This document shows, piece by piece, positions 43,791 through 51,808 of a DNA stretch of 51,808 bases. Source of the DNA: Opitutales bacterium (lineage in GTDB: Bacteria > Verrucomicrobiota > Verrucomicrobiia > Opitutales > Seribacteraceae); contig JAOFOL010000013.1 in NCBI GenBank assembly GCA_028042835.1, positions 1-51,808 of the forward strand, written 5' to 3'. A program made the position numbers and the translations under genes. The notes beneath the pieces were generated by a model. It did no database searches, had not been told where the DNA came from, and saw only the letters and a program-made list of their open reading frames with translations. The stretch's first letter is position 1. Each line of letters opens with the position of its first letter.

Positions 43791-44771
43791 ATGACTATTG
43801 AGACCGAGTCTCAACAAACCATATCCACTTTTATGAAAAGTACCCTACTATTCTTATCAAATAACATCCAAACTGTATTCTGTTGCATTTGCCTTATTTT
43901 ACTTGGAGCTTGTGGTTCAGAAATTGAACCCCAAATGCCAGAAGAGACAAAACCAGGCGAACTTAGCTTGAAAAAACTCATCATTGCCCTGAAGGCTAAT
44001 AAAAACCCTGAGGAAATGCTGGCGGAAAAGCACGATTTAGAAAAATTCCTCTCCGCTAAACTGAAAAGAGCCGTTGAAGTTATTATTCCAACGGATTCTG
44101 CGACTGTAGTTGAATCTTTTCGCAATGGAACTCTTGACTTGGGTTACCTAAGTTCCACTGATGCCGCTCGAAACCTCGACCAAAAGACCGCATCTATTCT
44201 GCTCGTTCATCTCAAAAACGGAAAGCCTCACTACAACAGCGTTTGGCTCAGCCTTAAAGATAAGCCATATGAGTCGATCACAGAACTTAAAGGCAAACCA
44301 GTTGCTTTTGCGAGTCGCTCAAGCACCTCTGGTTTTCTTATTCCTACCTGGGACCTTTCCCAAAAAGGTATAGTTGGATCCGATTCCTCTTTGACCGATT
44401 ATTTCTCACAAACAATCTATGGCACAGGTTATGTTTCCGCAGTTGAGAAAGTGCTTAGCCGAGAAGTGGAAGCCGCAGCCGTTAGTGACTATGTTTTTAA
44501 AGGAGATAACAAATATCTATCCGATGCCCAGAAATCAAAACTCAAAATCATTCAGGAGCAAGGGCCAGTTCCTGCGCATACCCTTTGCGTGAGAGGAACC
44601 CTCTCGGAAAACGATAAGAAATTTCTACAGCAGGCATTTCTTGAAATTAATCAGGAAAACCCAGAACTTCGCGACCGTATTTTTAATGGCGAACTCGTCT
44701 TGGTTGAAGAAAACGAGCACCTTCGGGTTACCAGAGAAGCGCTTGCCGTGCAAAAAACTCTTAAACAATAA
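43791..44771 (+). CDS. phnD: PhnD-type ABC transporter substrate-binding lipoprotein
   Basis: This 326-residue exported lipoprotein has a hydrophobic core ending in LLGAC. The PhnD-family binding fold follows: KKLIIALKANKNPEEM, FRNGTLDLGYLSSTDAAR, the conserved KGKPVAFASRSSTSGFLIP and EVEAAAVSDYVFKG. Family members bind phosphonate, phosphite or phosphate; the sequence alone does not tell which. An ATG at 43833 gives a better signal peptide and may be the true start. It lies 51 bases after waaA and is followed by its ATPase and permease. Confidence 0.9.
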   Translation: MTIETESQQTISTFMKSTLLFLSNNIQTVFCCICLILLGACGSEIEPQMPEETKPGELSLKKLIIALKANKNPEEMLAEKHDLEKFLSAKLKRAVEVIIPTDSATVVESFRNGTLDLGYLSSTDAARNLDQKTASILLVHLKNGKPHYNSVWLSLKDKPYESITELKGKPVAFASRSSTSGFLIPTWDLSQKGIVGSDSSLTDYFSQTIYGTGYVSAVEKVLSREVEAAAVSDYVFKGDNKYLSDAQKSKLKIIQEQGPVPAHTLCVRGTLSENDKKFLQQAFLEINQENPELRDRIFNGELVLVEENEHLRVTREALAVQKTLKQ

Positions 44772-44808
44772 CCCCAACCTTCGGGTTCTTCCTTCTCCTA
44801 TTTTCATT

Positions 44809-45495
44809 ATGCAGCCCCCTCTTCTTTCGACCCAGGGGCTTGGGCTCCAAATAGAAGATCGCTGGCTGCTCAAGGGTCTAAATCTCTCTCTTAATCCTGG
44901 CTCATTTGTGGCTATAACTGGTTCTTCTGGTTCAGGAAAAACCACCCTTCTTCGAACCTTGGCCGGTGAGATAACCCCTGAAATTGGAAATATCGACAAC
45001 CAATTGGATTCTCCAACGAAGTTGGCAATGATCTGCCAAGACCTGCAACTCGCAGATGGAGCAACTGCACTTACCAATGTTCTGGGTGGCAGTCTCGGCA
45101 GGCATTCTTTTATTTCCACCTTGTGGCGCTTTCCTCCAGACGAACGCAAAGAAGCCTCTCGATTGCTTTCCCTATTCGGGTTAGCCGAAAAGGAAGATCA
45201 ATGGACATCGACTCTATCAAGAGGAGAACGGCAAAGGGTGGCAGCCTGCCGTACCCTTATCACCCGCCCCTTAGTCCTACTTGCCGACGAGCCTGTATCC
45301 AGCCTAGATCCATTTTGGGCGGATCAAGTACTTAGCAATCTGAAGTCTACTATCATTAAAAGAAAAGGCTGTTTGGTCTGTGCCCTTCACAATGATGAAC
45401 AGGTGGAAAAATTCGCGGATACCATACTCCGGCTTGATTCGACGAATCCTGAGGGATGGAAAATTGAAACTCAGAAACTTGGAATAGAATCATGA
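44809..45495 (+). CDS. phnC: PhnC-type ABC transporter ATP-binding protein
   Basis: The ATG at 44809 gives 228 residues; a longer frame would overlap phnD by 130 bases. Walker A is GSSGSGKTTLLRTLAG, the signature is LSRGERQRVAACR, and Walker B is VLLADEPVSSLDPF followed by a switch His (CALHNDEQ). It energises import with PhnE. The TGA overlaps the next ATG (ATGA). Confidence 0.93.
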   Translation: MQPPLLSTQGLGLQIEDRWLLKGLNLSLNPGSFVAITGSSGSGKTTLLRTLAGEITPEIGNIDNQLDSPTKLAMICQDLQLADGATALTNVLGGSLGRHSFISTLWRFPPDERKEASRLLSLFGLAEKEDQWTSTLSRGERQRVAACRTLITRPLVLLADEPVSSLDPFWADQVLSNLKSTIIKRKGCLVCALHNDEQVEKFADTILRLDSTNPEGWKIETQKLGIES

Positions 45496-46295
45496 AGCAA
45501 GAAATGCCTTGGCACAGTCGATTCGATCTACTTGGAGTCACTTTCCTTCTATTCATTATTGGAGCATTAGGCTCGCTCCCGTCGATTGAGGGATCGGGTA
45601 GAGACCTTAATTACTTGGGTAATCTATCTCGCTTTGCGTCCCAATTCTTCCCTCCCGACTGGTCAATCCTGGATCGTACACTTGAGGGCTTGTTCGAAAC
45701 TGTTAAAATTGCTCTCGTTTCAACCTTTCTTGCAATTATTTTATCCATCGGACTTTCCATTTGTGCAGCTAGTACCATTTCCCCGCGTTGGCTTCTCTGG
45801 CCTACCCGGATGTTGCTGAATGTTATTCGTACCATTCCCAGCCTACTATGGGCCCTACTAGCTGTGGTTATCGTTGGTTCCAATCCCCTCGCTGGTGTCA
45901 TTGCCCTCACTTTTTATAGCGTCGGCTATCTAGCTAAATTTTTCAGTGAAGCATTCGAAGCCGCCAATACGGATGCACAAGAAGCCCTCCGGTCGCTCGG
46001 AGCCAGTCCTTTACAAGCTTTTCAGTACGGACTTTGGCCCAATGCCCGCCCTATAATCTGGAGTCATTGCTTATGGATGCTCGAATACAATGTCCGATCA
46101 GCTAGTATCATCGGATATGTTGGTGCTGGAGGTATTGGACTGCACTTAAAACTTTACGCGGAATCTGCAAACAGTTGGAACAAGTTTTCTCTCGTTATGA
46201 TTTGTATTTTAGTAATAGTTACTATCCTCGACTTTATCGGTGAAAAAATCCGCAAATCTATTCGAAGGAAACTCGAAGGAAACTCTTCAAAATAA
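45492..46295 (+). CDS. phnE: PhnE-type ABC transporter permease
   Basis: The 267-residue inner-membrane protein has about six helices. The BPD-transport EAA loop reads EAFEAANTDAQEALRSLGAS, and other PhnE features are TIPSLLWALLAVVIVG, WMLEYNVRSASIIGYVGAGG and a basic C-terminus. It completes a D-C-E importer of phosphonate/phosphate type. No C-P lyase or phosphonatase gene is present in the window. Confidence 0.93.
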   Translation: MKQEMPWHSRFDLLGVTFLLFIIGALGSLPSIEGSGRDLNYLGNLSRFASQFFPPDWSILDRTLEGLFETVKIALVSTFLAIILSIGLSICAASTISPRWLLWPTRMLLNVIRTIPSLLWALLAVVIVGSNPLAGVIALTFYSVGYLAKFFSEAFEAANTDAQEALRSLGASPLQAFQYGLWPNARPIIWSHCLWMLEYNVRSASIIGYVGAGGIGLHLKLYAESANSWNKFSLVMICILVIVTILDFIGEKIRKSIRRKLEGNSSK

Positions 46296-46303
46296 ATTGA
46301 AGA
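46284..46303. terminator. Possible weak bidirectional terminator hairpin
   Basis: A 7-bp perfect inverted repeat (TCTTCAA, loop of six, TTGAAGA) spans the phnE stop, between the convergent phnE and MORN-repeat genes. It is AT-rich with no long T run directly after it on either strand, so terminator activity is uncertain. Confidence 0.25.
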
Positions 46304-46314
46304 TAAAGTCGATT

Positions 46315-47367
46315 TTAATCTACAACCTTGCCAAAGGAAAAGGTCTGTTTCTTGAAGATACCTCCATTTGAATCATAAGAGATTTCGTCACCATGCATCA
46401 ATCCATATAGAAATGAAACCTTTAGGGAAATATGGCCATCCTCATTTGTAATCGTCCTCACACCTGAGTAGGGAAAAATGCCATAACGAAGAAACATCAG
46501 GTCTATACCCTCCCTATTCACCAATTTAAATGCCTCCTCTGCATCTGCCTTGGTACCGGACCAGTTCTCCAGTAAAATGAACTTCCCTTTATCATGAGCA
46601 GTCCGTTTACGTTCTGTTCCGTCCTGGTTATAAAAGACTGAATATCCATTCCGTTTTCCATTTAGGTAAGTTTGTTCAATCCACTTTTGCCCATTGGTGT
46701 ACCACATCGAAAATGGACCGTCTGGTTCACCATCTCGATTATTTCCAAATTTTTCAAGCTGTCCATTCTCGTACCAATGTTGATAAGGGCCATGCTTATT
46801 TCCATTTCTAAAATTATAATCCTCTTTTTGTTGACCATCAGGATACCATGTTTTCATACGCTCTACCCATCCATTCTTGACTTCGTAAAGAGTGCGAAAT
46901 GCAAAAAACTTATACTTGGCAAAGCCAGTGTAACCAGTCGAATTATCCTCCAAAAGCATAGTTCCATTAAGATCACGACGAACCAAAGGTATATCAAAGG
47001 CTCCAGCTTTTACCTGGCGTGTCTGCACCTGCACTGGCATTTGCTCCTGCGGGCGTCGTTTAAAAATACTGAAGAAACCACCTGACGGTTCTTCTTTAAC
47101 CACTGGAGCTCGATTAGCAACCGGTACACCCTTGGTAACTCGAGACCAATCCGGAATATCATTCCAAAATTTTGCTTCCTCTTCGGTTGAATACTTAAAG
47201 TCAGTCCATTGATAATACCTAACTAAACTCTTTCGTGTCTGAATTGAAGCTTCAACCTCATCCAGAATAATTGGCCGTGAAGGCACATTATCTTCTTCCT
47301 GAGCAATTGCGTTAATCACAACCATTGCCATGAGGGCAAATAACAATGGACATTTCATAAGCCTCAT
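46315..47367 (-). CDS. Exported MORN-repeat protein, function unknown
   Basis: The ATG at 47367 gives 350 residues; the longest frame would start at a TTG (47406). A signal peptide (KCPLLFALMAMVVINAIAQ) is followed by a region with a Lys/Arg-rich FSIFKRRPQEQ stretch. Then come at least three MORN-variant repeats (TWYPDGQQKEDYNFRNG, HWYENGQLEKFGNNRDG, MWYTNGQKWIEQTYLNG), and a C-terminal part with a further diverged copy (VSFLYGLMHGDEISYDSNGG). Such repeats are structural, and the target is unknown. It is convergent with phnE. Confidence 0.8.
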   Translation of the reverse strand: MRLMKCPLLFALMAMVVINAIAQEEDNVPSRPIILDEVEASIQTRKSLVRYYQWTDFKYSTEEEAKFWNDIPDWSRVTKGVPVANRAPVVKEEPSGGFFSIFKRRPQEQMPVQVQTRQVKAGAFDIPLVRRDLNGTMLLEDNSTGYTGFAKYKFFAFRTLYEVKNGWVERMKTWYPDGQQKEDYNFRNGNKHGPYQHWYENGQLEKFGNNRDGEPDGPFSMWYTNGQKWIEQTYLNGKRNGYSVFYNQDGTERKRTAHDKGKFILLENWSGTKADAEEAFKLVNREGIDLMFLRYGIFPYSGVRTITNEDGHISLKVSFLYGLMHGDEISYDSNGGIFKKQTFSFGKVVD

Positions 47368-47707
47368 GAAACCAAGCGATCGAATCCGCGTCAAGCCCTC
47401 AAGCAAGTTTCAATGCCAACTGGAAAATTTAATTTTCTTGTTATTTCAATTTCGATTAATTGATATAGGAAATTTAAGCTAACTCGAATAGTACTACATT
47501 TCCAGTAAGGATGTGGCATTACAAAACATTAAAATTATGTTTTTCAGGGTATTTATACTAATTTTATTTATATTTCATTAAGTAACCAAATGTCCGGTTG
47601 AAATGGGTCGCTAGAAATGTAAGCCTTATATCAACTAGAATTTTGGCAGAAAATATAATTCTTTGTAAATATATATTCTCCTGCATGAATAGAGGCTTTT
47701 AAAAAGG
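47368..47707. other. AT-rich intergenic region, no gene seen
   Basis: About 340 bases between the MORN-repeat gene and tRNA-His. It is rich in A+T and has stops in all frames. I see no convincing promoter, terminator or repeat. It must hold the promoter of the MORN gene and the 3' end of the tRNA transcript. Confidence 0.6.
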
Positions 47708-47785
47708 TGGGGCGACAGACCGGATTCGAACCGGCGACCCCCGGCACCACAAGCCGGTGCTCTAACCAACTGAGCTACTATCGCC
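47708..47785 (-). tRNA. tRNA-His (anticodon GTG), CCA encoded
   Basis: In sense orientation the molecule has an encoded G at position -1 (47785), acceptor stem GCGATAG pairing with CTGTCGC, D-arm GCTCAGTTGGTTAGAGC, anticodon stem CCGGC/GCCGG with loop TTGTGGT (anticodon GTG), T-arm with TTCGAAT, discriminator C73 and an encoded CCA. The G-1:C73 pair is the identity element of histidine tRNA. Confidence 0.97.
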
Positions 47786-47908
47786 ACAATAAATGTAACA
47801 ACCTAATACCCTAAAATTTTGCGTCAATGAGAAAGCACTAACTTTTGACCATGTGCCCTTGACCGAGGCATCCAGATTGGACATGATAATATGTTTTTAT
47901 TATTTATT

Positions 47909-49012
47909 ATGCTCCAAGCTGGAATCGTAGGTTTGCCCAATGTCGGCAAAAGCACTCTCTTTAACGCACTGACCAAGTCACGCAAGGCGGAGGCAGCTAA
48001 CTACCCATTTTGTACGATCGACCCTAATGTCGGAGTCGTACAGGTACCAGATGTCCGACTCAAACCGTTGGCAGCATTGGTCGGAACAACCACTATTATT
48101 CCTGCTGCAATTGAAATGGTAGATATTGCAGGCTTAGTAGCCGGTGCAAGTAAAGGAGAAGGCTTGGGTAATAAATTCCTCGCTAATGTGCGTGAAGTGG
48201 ATGCGATCGTTCATGTAGTGCGGTGCTTTGAAGATGAGGATGTTATCCATAATATGGGCCGTGTGGATCCTATCAGTGATGCTGAGGTTATCATGACGGA
48301 ACTAATCCTTGCGGATGTTGAATCTGCACAAAGTCAGCTCCAAAAAACCCAGAAAAAAGCCCGGGGAAAAGATAAGGATGCCGAAGCAAGTGTAGCTTTG
48401 CTGGAACGCCTGATCCCGCACTTAGATGAAGGTAATCCGGCTAACCTTTTGAAAATGGATGAGGATGAAAAAATGAGACTTAAATCGTTTTTCCTTCTCA
48501 GTGCAAAATCAATGCTCTATGCATGCAATCTTAAAGAAGAAGAAATTTCAGATCCATCAGGAAATACACACCTAGGGGCATTTCAAAAATGGGCGTCAAG
48601 TCAACAGGATGCTAATTGCTGTATCATATCGGCCAAAATGGAGGAAGAGCTATCCGAATTATCCGACGACGAAGCAAAAGAGTACCTTGAAGCCATGGGA
48701 GTTGAAGATTCAGGAGTTTCATCTCTCATCAAAGCAAGTTATGATCTTCTCGGGCTTGCTAGCTATTTAACCGCAGGTGAAAAAGAAGCTCGTGCCTGGA
48801 CTTTTACCAAAGGTATGACTGCACCGCAATGTGCAGGTGTTATTCATACAGATTTCGAGAAAAAGTTTATTAAAGCTGAAGTGGTTTCCTATGAGGACTT
48901 GATTAATGCAGGCTCTATGCAAGTAGCCCGCGAAACCGGGAAATGGCGACTTGAAGGTAAGGAATACTTATTCGACGATGGGGATGTGGTCCTCTTCAAA
49001 TGTAATGCTTGA
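47909..49012 (+). CDS. ychF: YchF / OLA1-type GTPase or ATPase
   Basis: This is a ribosome-associated P-loop NTPase of the Obg-related group. The ATG at 47909 gives 367 residues and matches the usual family start just before the P-loop ([18 protein letters not shown]); an ATG at 47891 adds six residues. Later motifs are [34 protein letters not shown], a coiled-coil insert around [12 protein letters not shown], and the C-terminal TGS-like domain ([20 protein letters not shown]). The G4 NKxD motif is replaced as is typical of YchF, which prefers ATP. It is divergent from tRNA-His. Confidence 0.96.
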   Translation: MLQAGIVGLPNVGKSTLFNALTKSRKAEAANYPFCTIDPNVGVVQVPDVRLKPLAALVGTTTIIPAAIEMVDIAGLVAGASKGEGLGNKFLANVREVDAIVHVVRCFEDEDVIHNMGRVDPISDAEVIMTELILADVESAQSQLQKTQKKARGKDKDAEASVALLERLIPHLDEGNPANLLKMDEDEKMRLKSFFLLSAKSMLYACNLKEEEISDPSGNTHLGAFQKWASSQQDANCCIISAKMEEELSELSDDEAKEYLEAMGVEDSGVSSLIKASYDLLGLASYLTAGEKEARAWTFTKGMTAPQCAGVIHTDFEKKFIKAEVVSYEDLINAGSMQVARETGKWRLEGKEYLFDDGDVVLFKCNA

Positions 49013-49065
49013 TTTAATGCTCTTCGGGTTGCCTAGAATTTAATCTTTTGCATAATGTGAAGTAT

Positions 49066-50100
49066 ATGTTCCTTGGGTTCAAGATCTCACAATTTATCCT
49101 CTTTCAAACAGTAATTGTAAGTTGTTGCTTGCTGCTTTTTTCCTGTGGGGAAAAAAAAGAAATTCAAACTTATGAGATACCGAGTGAGTACGATGGGCCA
49201 GTGGTTACCTGGGAATTACCCGATGAATGGGGAGAAAACCCAGATCTTTCCGGACCCATGGCAGGATCCTTCCATGTAAAAACTGAACTAGGGCCTATGG
49301 GTAGGATTGGGGTAATGCCTTTTCGTGAATCAGTTTCGAGCACTGACGTTGCCAATATGTTCGGTATGGAATTGGGACAATCTACAATCAGTGATGACGA
49401 ACTAAAAGAAATTAGTGAAATCAAATTGATTGAAGGGCGGGAGTTTGAATGGATTTGGCTCTCCGATAAAAGCCACGAAGGTTCCACTCGCGCCGTTCTT
49501 TTAGCTCTGTTCAGGGATAAGGGAGAAACTTGGCTATTCCCTTTTATTGCTGATCATGATTTGATTAAATCTCAAACTAGAAACTTTGAGTCCTTCCTCG
49601 CATCAACAACCTTGCGGGCAGGTGCGATAGAAATCCGAGCAAAAGCACCGGCACTCCCCCCTCCACCACCCGCTCATCATGCTCATCACAATCAGGGTCC
49701 GACTTGGGACATACCTTCCCATTGGGTAAAAAGCGAAGCATCTTCAGTTAGGCTTGCTAGCTATGAAGTAACAGATGTCAACGGAAGCACACTTGATTTC
49801 TCTGTTACATCTTTCCCCGGCGATGTGGGTGGAATACTTGCCAATGTCAACCGTTGGCTTGGGCAGATCGGTATAGACTCGGTTGAACAAGATGGATTAA
49901 AAAAATATATTTCACCAATCATTCTGGATGAGAAAGACGCACAACTTGTCATTGCTGAAGGTGCAACTGATTCTTTATACGCAGCGATTCTGGTGGTTGA
50001 AGGTAGATCTTGGTTTTTTAAAATTACAGGAGATAGAACTCTCGCAAAAGTTGAGAAATCCAATTTCCTCTCTTTCTTAGATAGTGTCTGTTTCCACTGA
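49066..50100 (+). CDS. Lipoprotein with duplicated domain and His-rich linker, upstream of resB
   Basis: The ATG at 49066 gives 344 residues; the longest frame uses a TTG at 49048. A lipoprotein signal ends at LFSC (Cys27). Two copies of a domain of about 130 residues follow: VTWELPDEWGENPDLSGPMA to NFESFLAS, and PTWDIPSHWVKSEASSVRLA to NFLSFLDS. They share W-P-W at the start and ETWLFPF or RSWFFKI before the end. The linker is proline-rich with HHAHH (about residues 195-210). Function is unknown. It ends six bases before resB, so it is probably linked to cytochrome c maturation or another respiratory function. Confidence 0.8.
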   Translation: MFLGFKISQFILFQTVIVSCCLLLFSCGEKKEIQTYEIPSEYDGPVVTWELPDEWGENPDLSGPMAGSFHVKTELGPMGRIGVMPFRESVSSTDVANMFGMELGQSTISDDELKEISEIKLIEGREFEWIWLSDKSHEGSTRAVLLALFRDKGETWLFPFIADHDLIKSQTRNFESFLASTTLRAGAIEIRAKAPALPPPPPAHHAHHNQGPTWDIPSHWVKSEASSVRLASYEVTDVNGSTLDFSVTSFPGDVGGILANVNRWLGQIGIDSVEQDGLKKYISPIILDEKDAQLVIAEGATDSLYAAILVVEGRSWFFKITGDRTLAKVEKSNFLSFLDSVCFH

Positions 50101-50106
50101 TTCAAA

Positions 50107-51396
50107 ATGTCCAAAGAAATAAATACTAGAAAAAAGAGAAAATCTTCACTTGGCTCCAGGCGCAAGAAATTTGCCTGGTTGGTTCCCTTTGCATCTATTA
50201 GACTGACTCTTACTTTACTCAGTCTTTCAATGATTCTTATTTTTGTTGCTACGCTGGAACAGGTAAGAATCGGGATACGGGGTGCACTCGCTGAGTATTT
50301 TGAGTCTATGTTTGGAATTTGGCATTACCCGGAACAATTTTGGGGAGGAGAATTTTTACATGCTTTCCCCCTACCCGTCCCCGGTGGGTATTTACTTGGT
50401 GGGTTACTGATTGTAAATCTTACTGCGGCATACATTACTCGTTTCCAGTGGACCGGAAAAAAAATGGGCATCCAACTCATACATTTGGGTATCATCATGC
50501 TGTTAGTTGGCCAGCTTGCTACCCAAGCAATGCAGGAAGAATCTCGTATGCAAATCAACAAAGGCGAATCTAGCAATTACATTGAAAGATTCCATGGTGT
50601 AGAACTTGCCTTTTCCGATGTCACTGTTCCCAATACTCAGAAAGTAGTCACCATTCCACAAGATATTTTAGAAGATGGAGGTACTGTAAGAACGGCCGAT
50701 CTTCCTTTTAAAATTAAAGTCAAAAAGTTTGGAGTGAATTGCGATTTCACAGTCACTCCTCAAGGCTCGAATCGCGAAGGGCAAGCGAAAGAGGTTAATC
50801 GTGGAGTTGGTCAAACTGCTAACCTTACAATCAGGGACAAGGAAGAGGATTTTAGCAGTGAGGGTTTAAATTTTGGCTACTTAATTTTTGAGATTTTTGA
50901 TGGAACGAAAAGCCTTGGAACTTGGTTATCTCTGGCACATCCAGGGGGTAACCATTGGTGGAAGCAAAGCCCTAAACTTTCCGACTTTGCATTTCAACCG
51001 ATTAGGCACGATGGCAGACTATGGGGAGTTACCCTTCGGAGTGAACGCGAATATCTCCCGTATTCAATTGAACTGATAGATGTTGAAAACGAATTTTATC
51101 AAGGTACTGAAATTCCCTTCAATTTTGAGAGTGATATTGTTCTTAACATGGAGAAGAATCAAACTCGTCAGGCTCTCGTTTACATGAACACGCCTTTAAG
51201 GCATGCCGGAAAAACATTCTATCAATACCAGATGAATGCAGCTGCAGATTACACAGTTTTTCAGGTTATCCGAAATCCTAGTTGGTTGGTACCATATATT
51301 GCATGCATATTAGTTTCCATCGGTTTGCTTTGGCAATTTAGTTTTCATCTAGTTCGCTTTTTGCGAAAAAACTCCAACAATGCGCAACCTGCATGA
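50107..51396 (+). CDS. resB: ResB / Ccs1 cytochrome c biogenesis protein
   Basis: This 429-residue membrane protein is part of System II haem delivery with CcsA. Helices lie at about 31-50 (IRLTLTLLSLSMILIFVATL), 92-110, 120-140 and near the C-terminus (about 393-413). The family opening (SIRLTLTLL..ATLEQ) is visible. A large periplasmic domain lies between the third and last helix, with PFKIKVKKFGVNCDF and GKTFYQYQMN. Its TGA overlaps the ATG of the next frame (ATGA), indicating coupled expression with ccsA. Confidence 0.9.
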   Translation: MSKEINTRKKRKSSLGSRRKKFAWLVPFASIRLTLTLLSLSMILIFVATLEQVRIGIRGALAEYFESMFGIWHYPEQFWGGEFLHAFPLPVPGGYLLGGLLIVNLTAAYITRFQWTGKKMGIQLIHLGIIMLLVGQLATQAMQEESRMQINKGESSNYIERFHGVELAFSDVTVPNTQKVVTIPQDILEDGGTVRTADLPFKIKVKKFGVNCDFTVTPQGSNREGQAKEVNRGVGQTANLTIRDKEEDFSSEGLNFGYLIFEIFDGTKSLGTWLSLAHPGGNHWWKQSPKLSDFAFQPIRHDGRLWGVTLRSEREYLPYSIELIDVENEFYQGTEIPFNFESDIVLNMEKNQTRQALVYMNTPLRHAGKTFYQYQMNAAADYTVFQVIRNPSWLVPYIACILVSIGLLWQFSFHLVRFLRKNSNNAQPA

Positions 51397-51808
51397 GCCA
51401 AGATAACCGAAAGAAATCGATAACAAACAGGATCCTTTTATGGACATTGATCGTGTTGGGAATCTACTTTGCTTTTTTACCAAGATATGGTTCCAGTTCA
51501 GAATAAGAAAAATACTTACCATCTTTTGTCATCTTTTTGTTGATGACTCCTAAGACTTGATCGTGATCAATCAGAAAGGTTTTGTAATTATCACTTTCTT
51601 TCGGTTGGAAAAGTACTTTGCTTTTTTACCCAATCGCTATGCCACTTCTTCAATTATAGACTTTGTTAAAGGTGAACCAAAGGCTTCACCTGACACATTT
51701 GACCTGGAAGGGTTTTCTCGAATTCCAGTTTTGCGGGGAGGTCGAGTCAAGCCCATCGATAGTGTGGCCCGAAACGCTTTACTTGTACTTCGCAATAAAA
51801 GAACTGCC
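51393..51808 (+). pseudogene. ccsA: ccsA/resC 5' end, interrupted by a 149-bp insertion (gene continues beyond window)
   Basis: The frame starting at 51393 reads MSQDNRKKSITNRILL, a membrane helix, then YFAFLPRYGSSSE and a stop at 51504-51506 (37 residues). From 51614 another frame reads YFAFLPNRYATSSIIDF, then FDLEGFSRIPVLRGGRVKPI and SVARNALLVL to the window edge. The latter matches the start of the periplasmic domain of the CcsA proteins of this group. Both parts repeat YFAFLP at a 17-bp direct repeat. Deleting 51465-51613 joins them in frame. The downstream part could only start from GTG 51563 or TTG 51557/51605, without a helix or clear Shine-Dalgarno. It could be a true pseudogene, a switchable locus or an assembly error. 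Confidence 0.75.
51465..51613. mobile_element. 149-bp insertion bounded by 17-bp direct repeats, type unknown
   Basis: The direct repeat TACTTTGCTTTTTTACC occurs at 51465-51481 and 51614-51630. The inserted unit carries a perfect palindrome (TTGATC gt GATCAA). On the minus strand it has an open frame from 51625 to a stop at 51464-51466 that reads like a real protein end (TFLIDHDQVLGVINKKM, then YSELEPYLGKKAK). No terminal inverted repeats or transposase are seen. It may be a small non-autonomous element or captured gene fragment. Confidence 0.5.

Noticed and set aside
46228-46312. 11-bp inverted repeat (TCGACTTTATC at 46228-46238, GATAAAGTCGA at 46302-46312)
   Set aside because: The arms are 63 bases apart and one lies in phnE coding sequence. 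There is no mobile-element structure around them.
47403-47419. Sigma-54-like promoter upstream of the MORN-repeat gene (minus strand)
   Set aside because: TTGGCA..TTGC is present, but the GG-to-GC distance is 11 bases instead of 10, which normally abolishes recognition.
47891-47908. Six-codon extension of YchF
   Set aside because: No Shine-Dalgarno before either ATG, but family alignment favours the start at 47909 just before the P-loop.

Overview
The window looks like chromosomal DNA of an AT-leaning Gram-negative bacterium, most likely a marine Verrucomicrobiota of the Opitutae/Puniceicoccales type. This placement is inferred from gene content and was not tested by phylogeny. The evidence is meso-DAP-type peptidoglycan synthesis (DNPR motif in MurE), an outer membrane (WaaA, lipoproteins, a two-partner-secretion transporter), an unusual FtsZ, a MurC-MurB fusion, and a System II (ResB/CcsA) cytochrome c pathway.

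Left end (1-14456, minus strand): a two-partner secretion operon. tpsB (12697-14430) encodes the POTRA/beta-barrel transporter. One base after its stop begins tpsA, a giant exoprotein reading frame that stays open for over 4,200 codons and leaves the window at base 1. TpsA has a signal peptide, a TPS haemagglutinin-type domain, a beta-helix section, and then a long stalk of YDG/MBG-type repeats. The stalk includes a 13-unit array with 258/261-bp spacing and a six-unit array with exact 252-bp spacing. Parts of both arrays are almost identical over more than 300 bp. A nine-codon leader reading frame with its own Shine-Dalgarno sequence overlaps the tpsB start.

Middle (14650-33793, minus strand): a compact division and cell wall (dcw) cluster in transcription order mraZ, rsmH, ftsL, ftsI, murE, murF, mraY, murD, a LysM protein, ftsW, murG, murC-murB fusion, ddl, ftsQ, ftsA, ftsZ. 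Most junctions are ATGA overlaps or a few bases. Upstream of mraZ lie 10-bp-spaced TGGG boxes, the expected operator for MraZ autoregulation. Together these genes make UDP-MurNAc-pentapeptide and lipid II, polymerise and cross-link septal wall, and build the FtsA/FtsZ ring. The FtsZ is divergent at several GTPase positions, including the T7 loop.

Right of centre (33891-42355): tlyA on plus, then a minus-strand run trpA, miaA, nadK, a membrane pseudokinase, a small lipoprotein and a PpiD/SurA-like anchored protein.

Right part (42432-51808, mostly plus): waaA (Kdo transferase), a phnD-phnC-phnE-type ABC importer, a MORN-repeat exported protein (minus), tRNA-His (minus), ychF, a duplicated-domain lipoprotein with a His-rich linker, resB, and the 5' end of ccsA. 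The ccsA start is broken by a 149-bp insertion bounded by a 17-bp direct repeat. Removing it restores a perfect reading frame.
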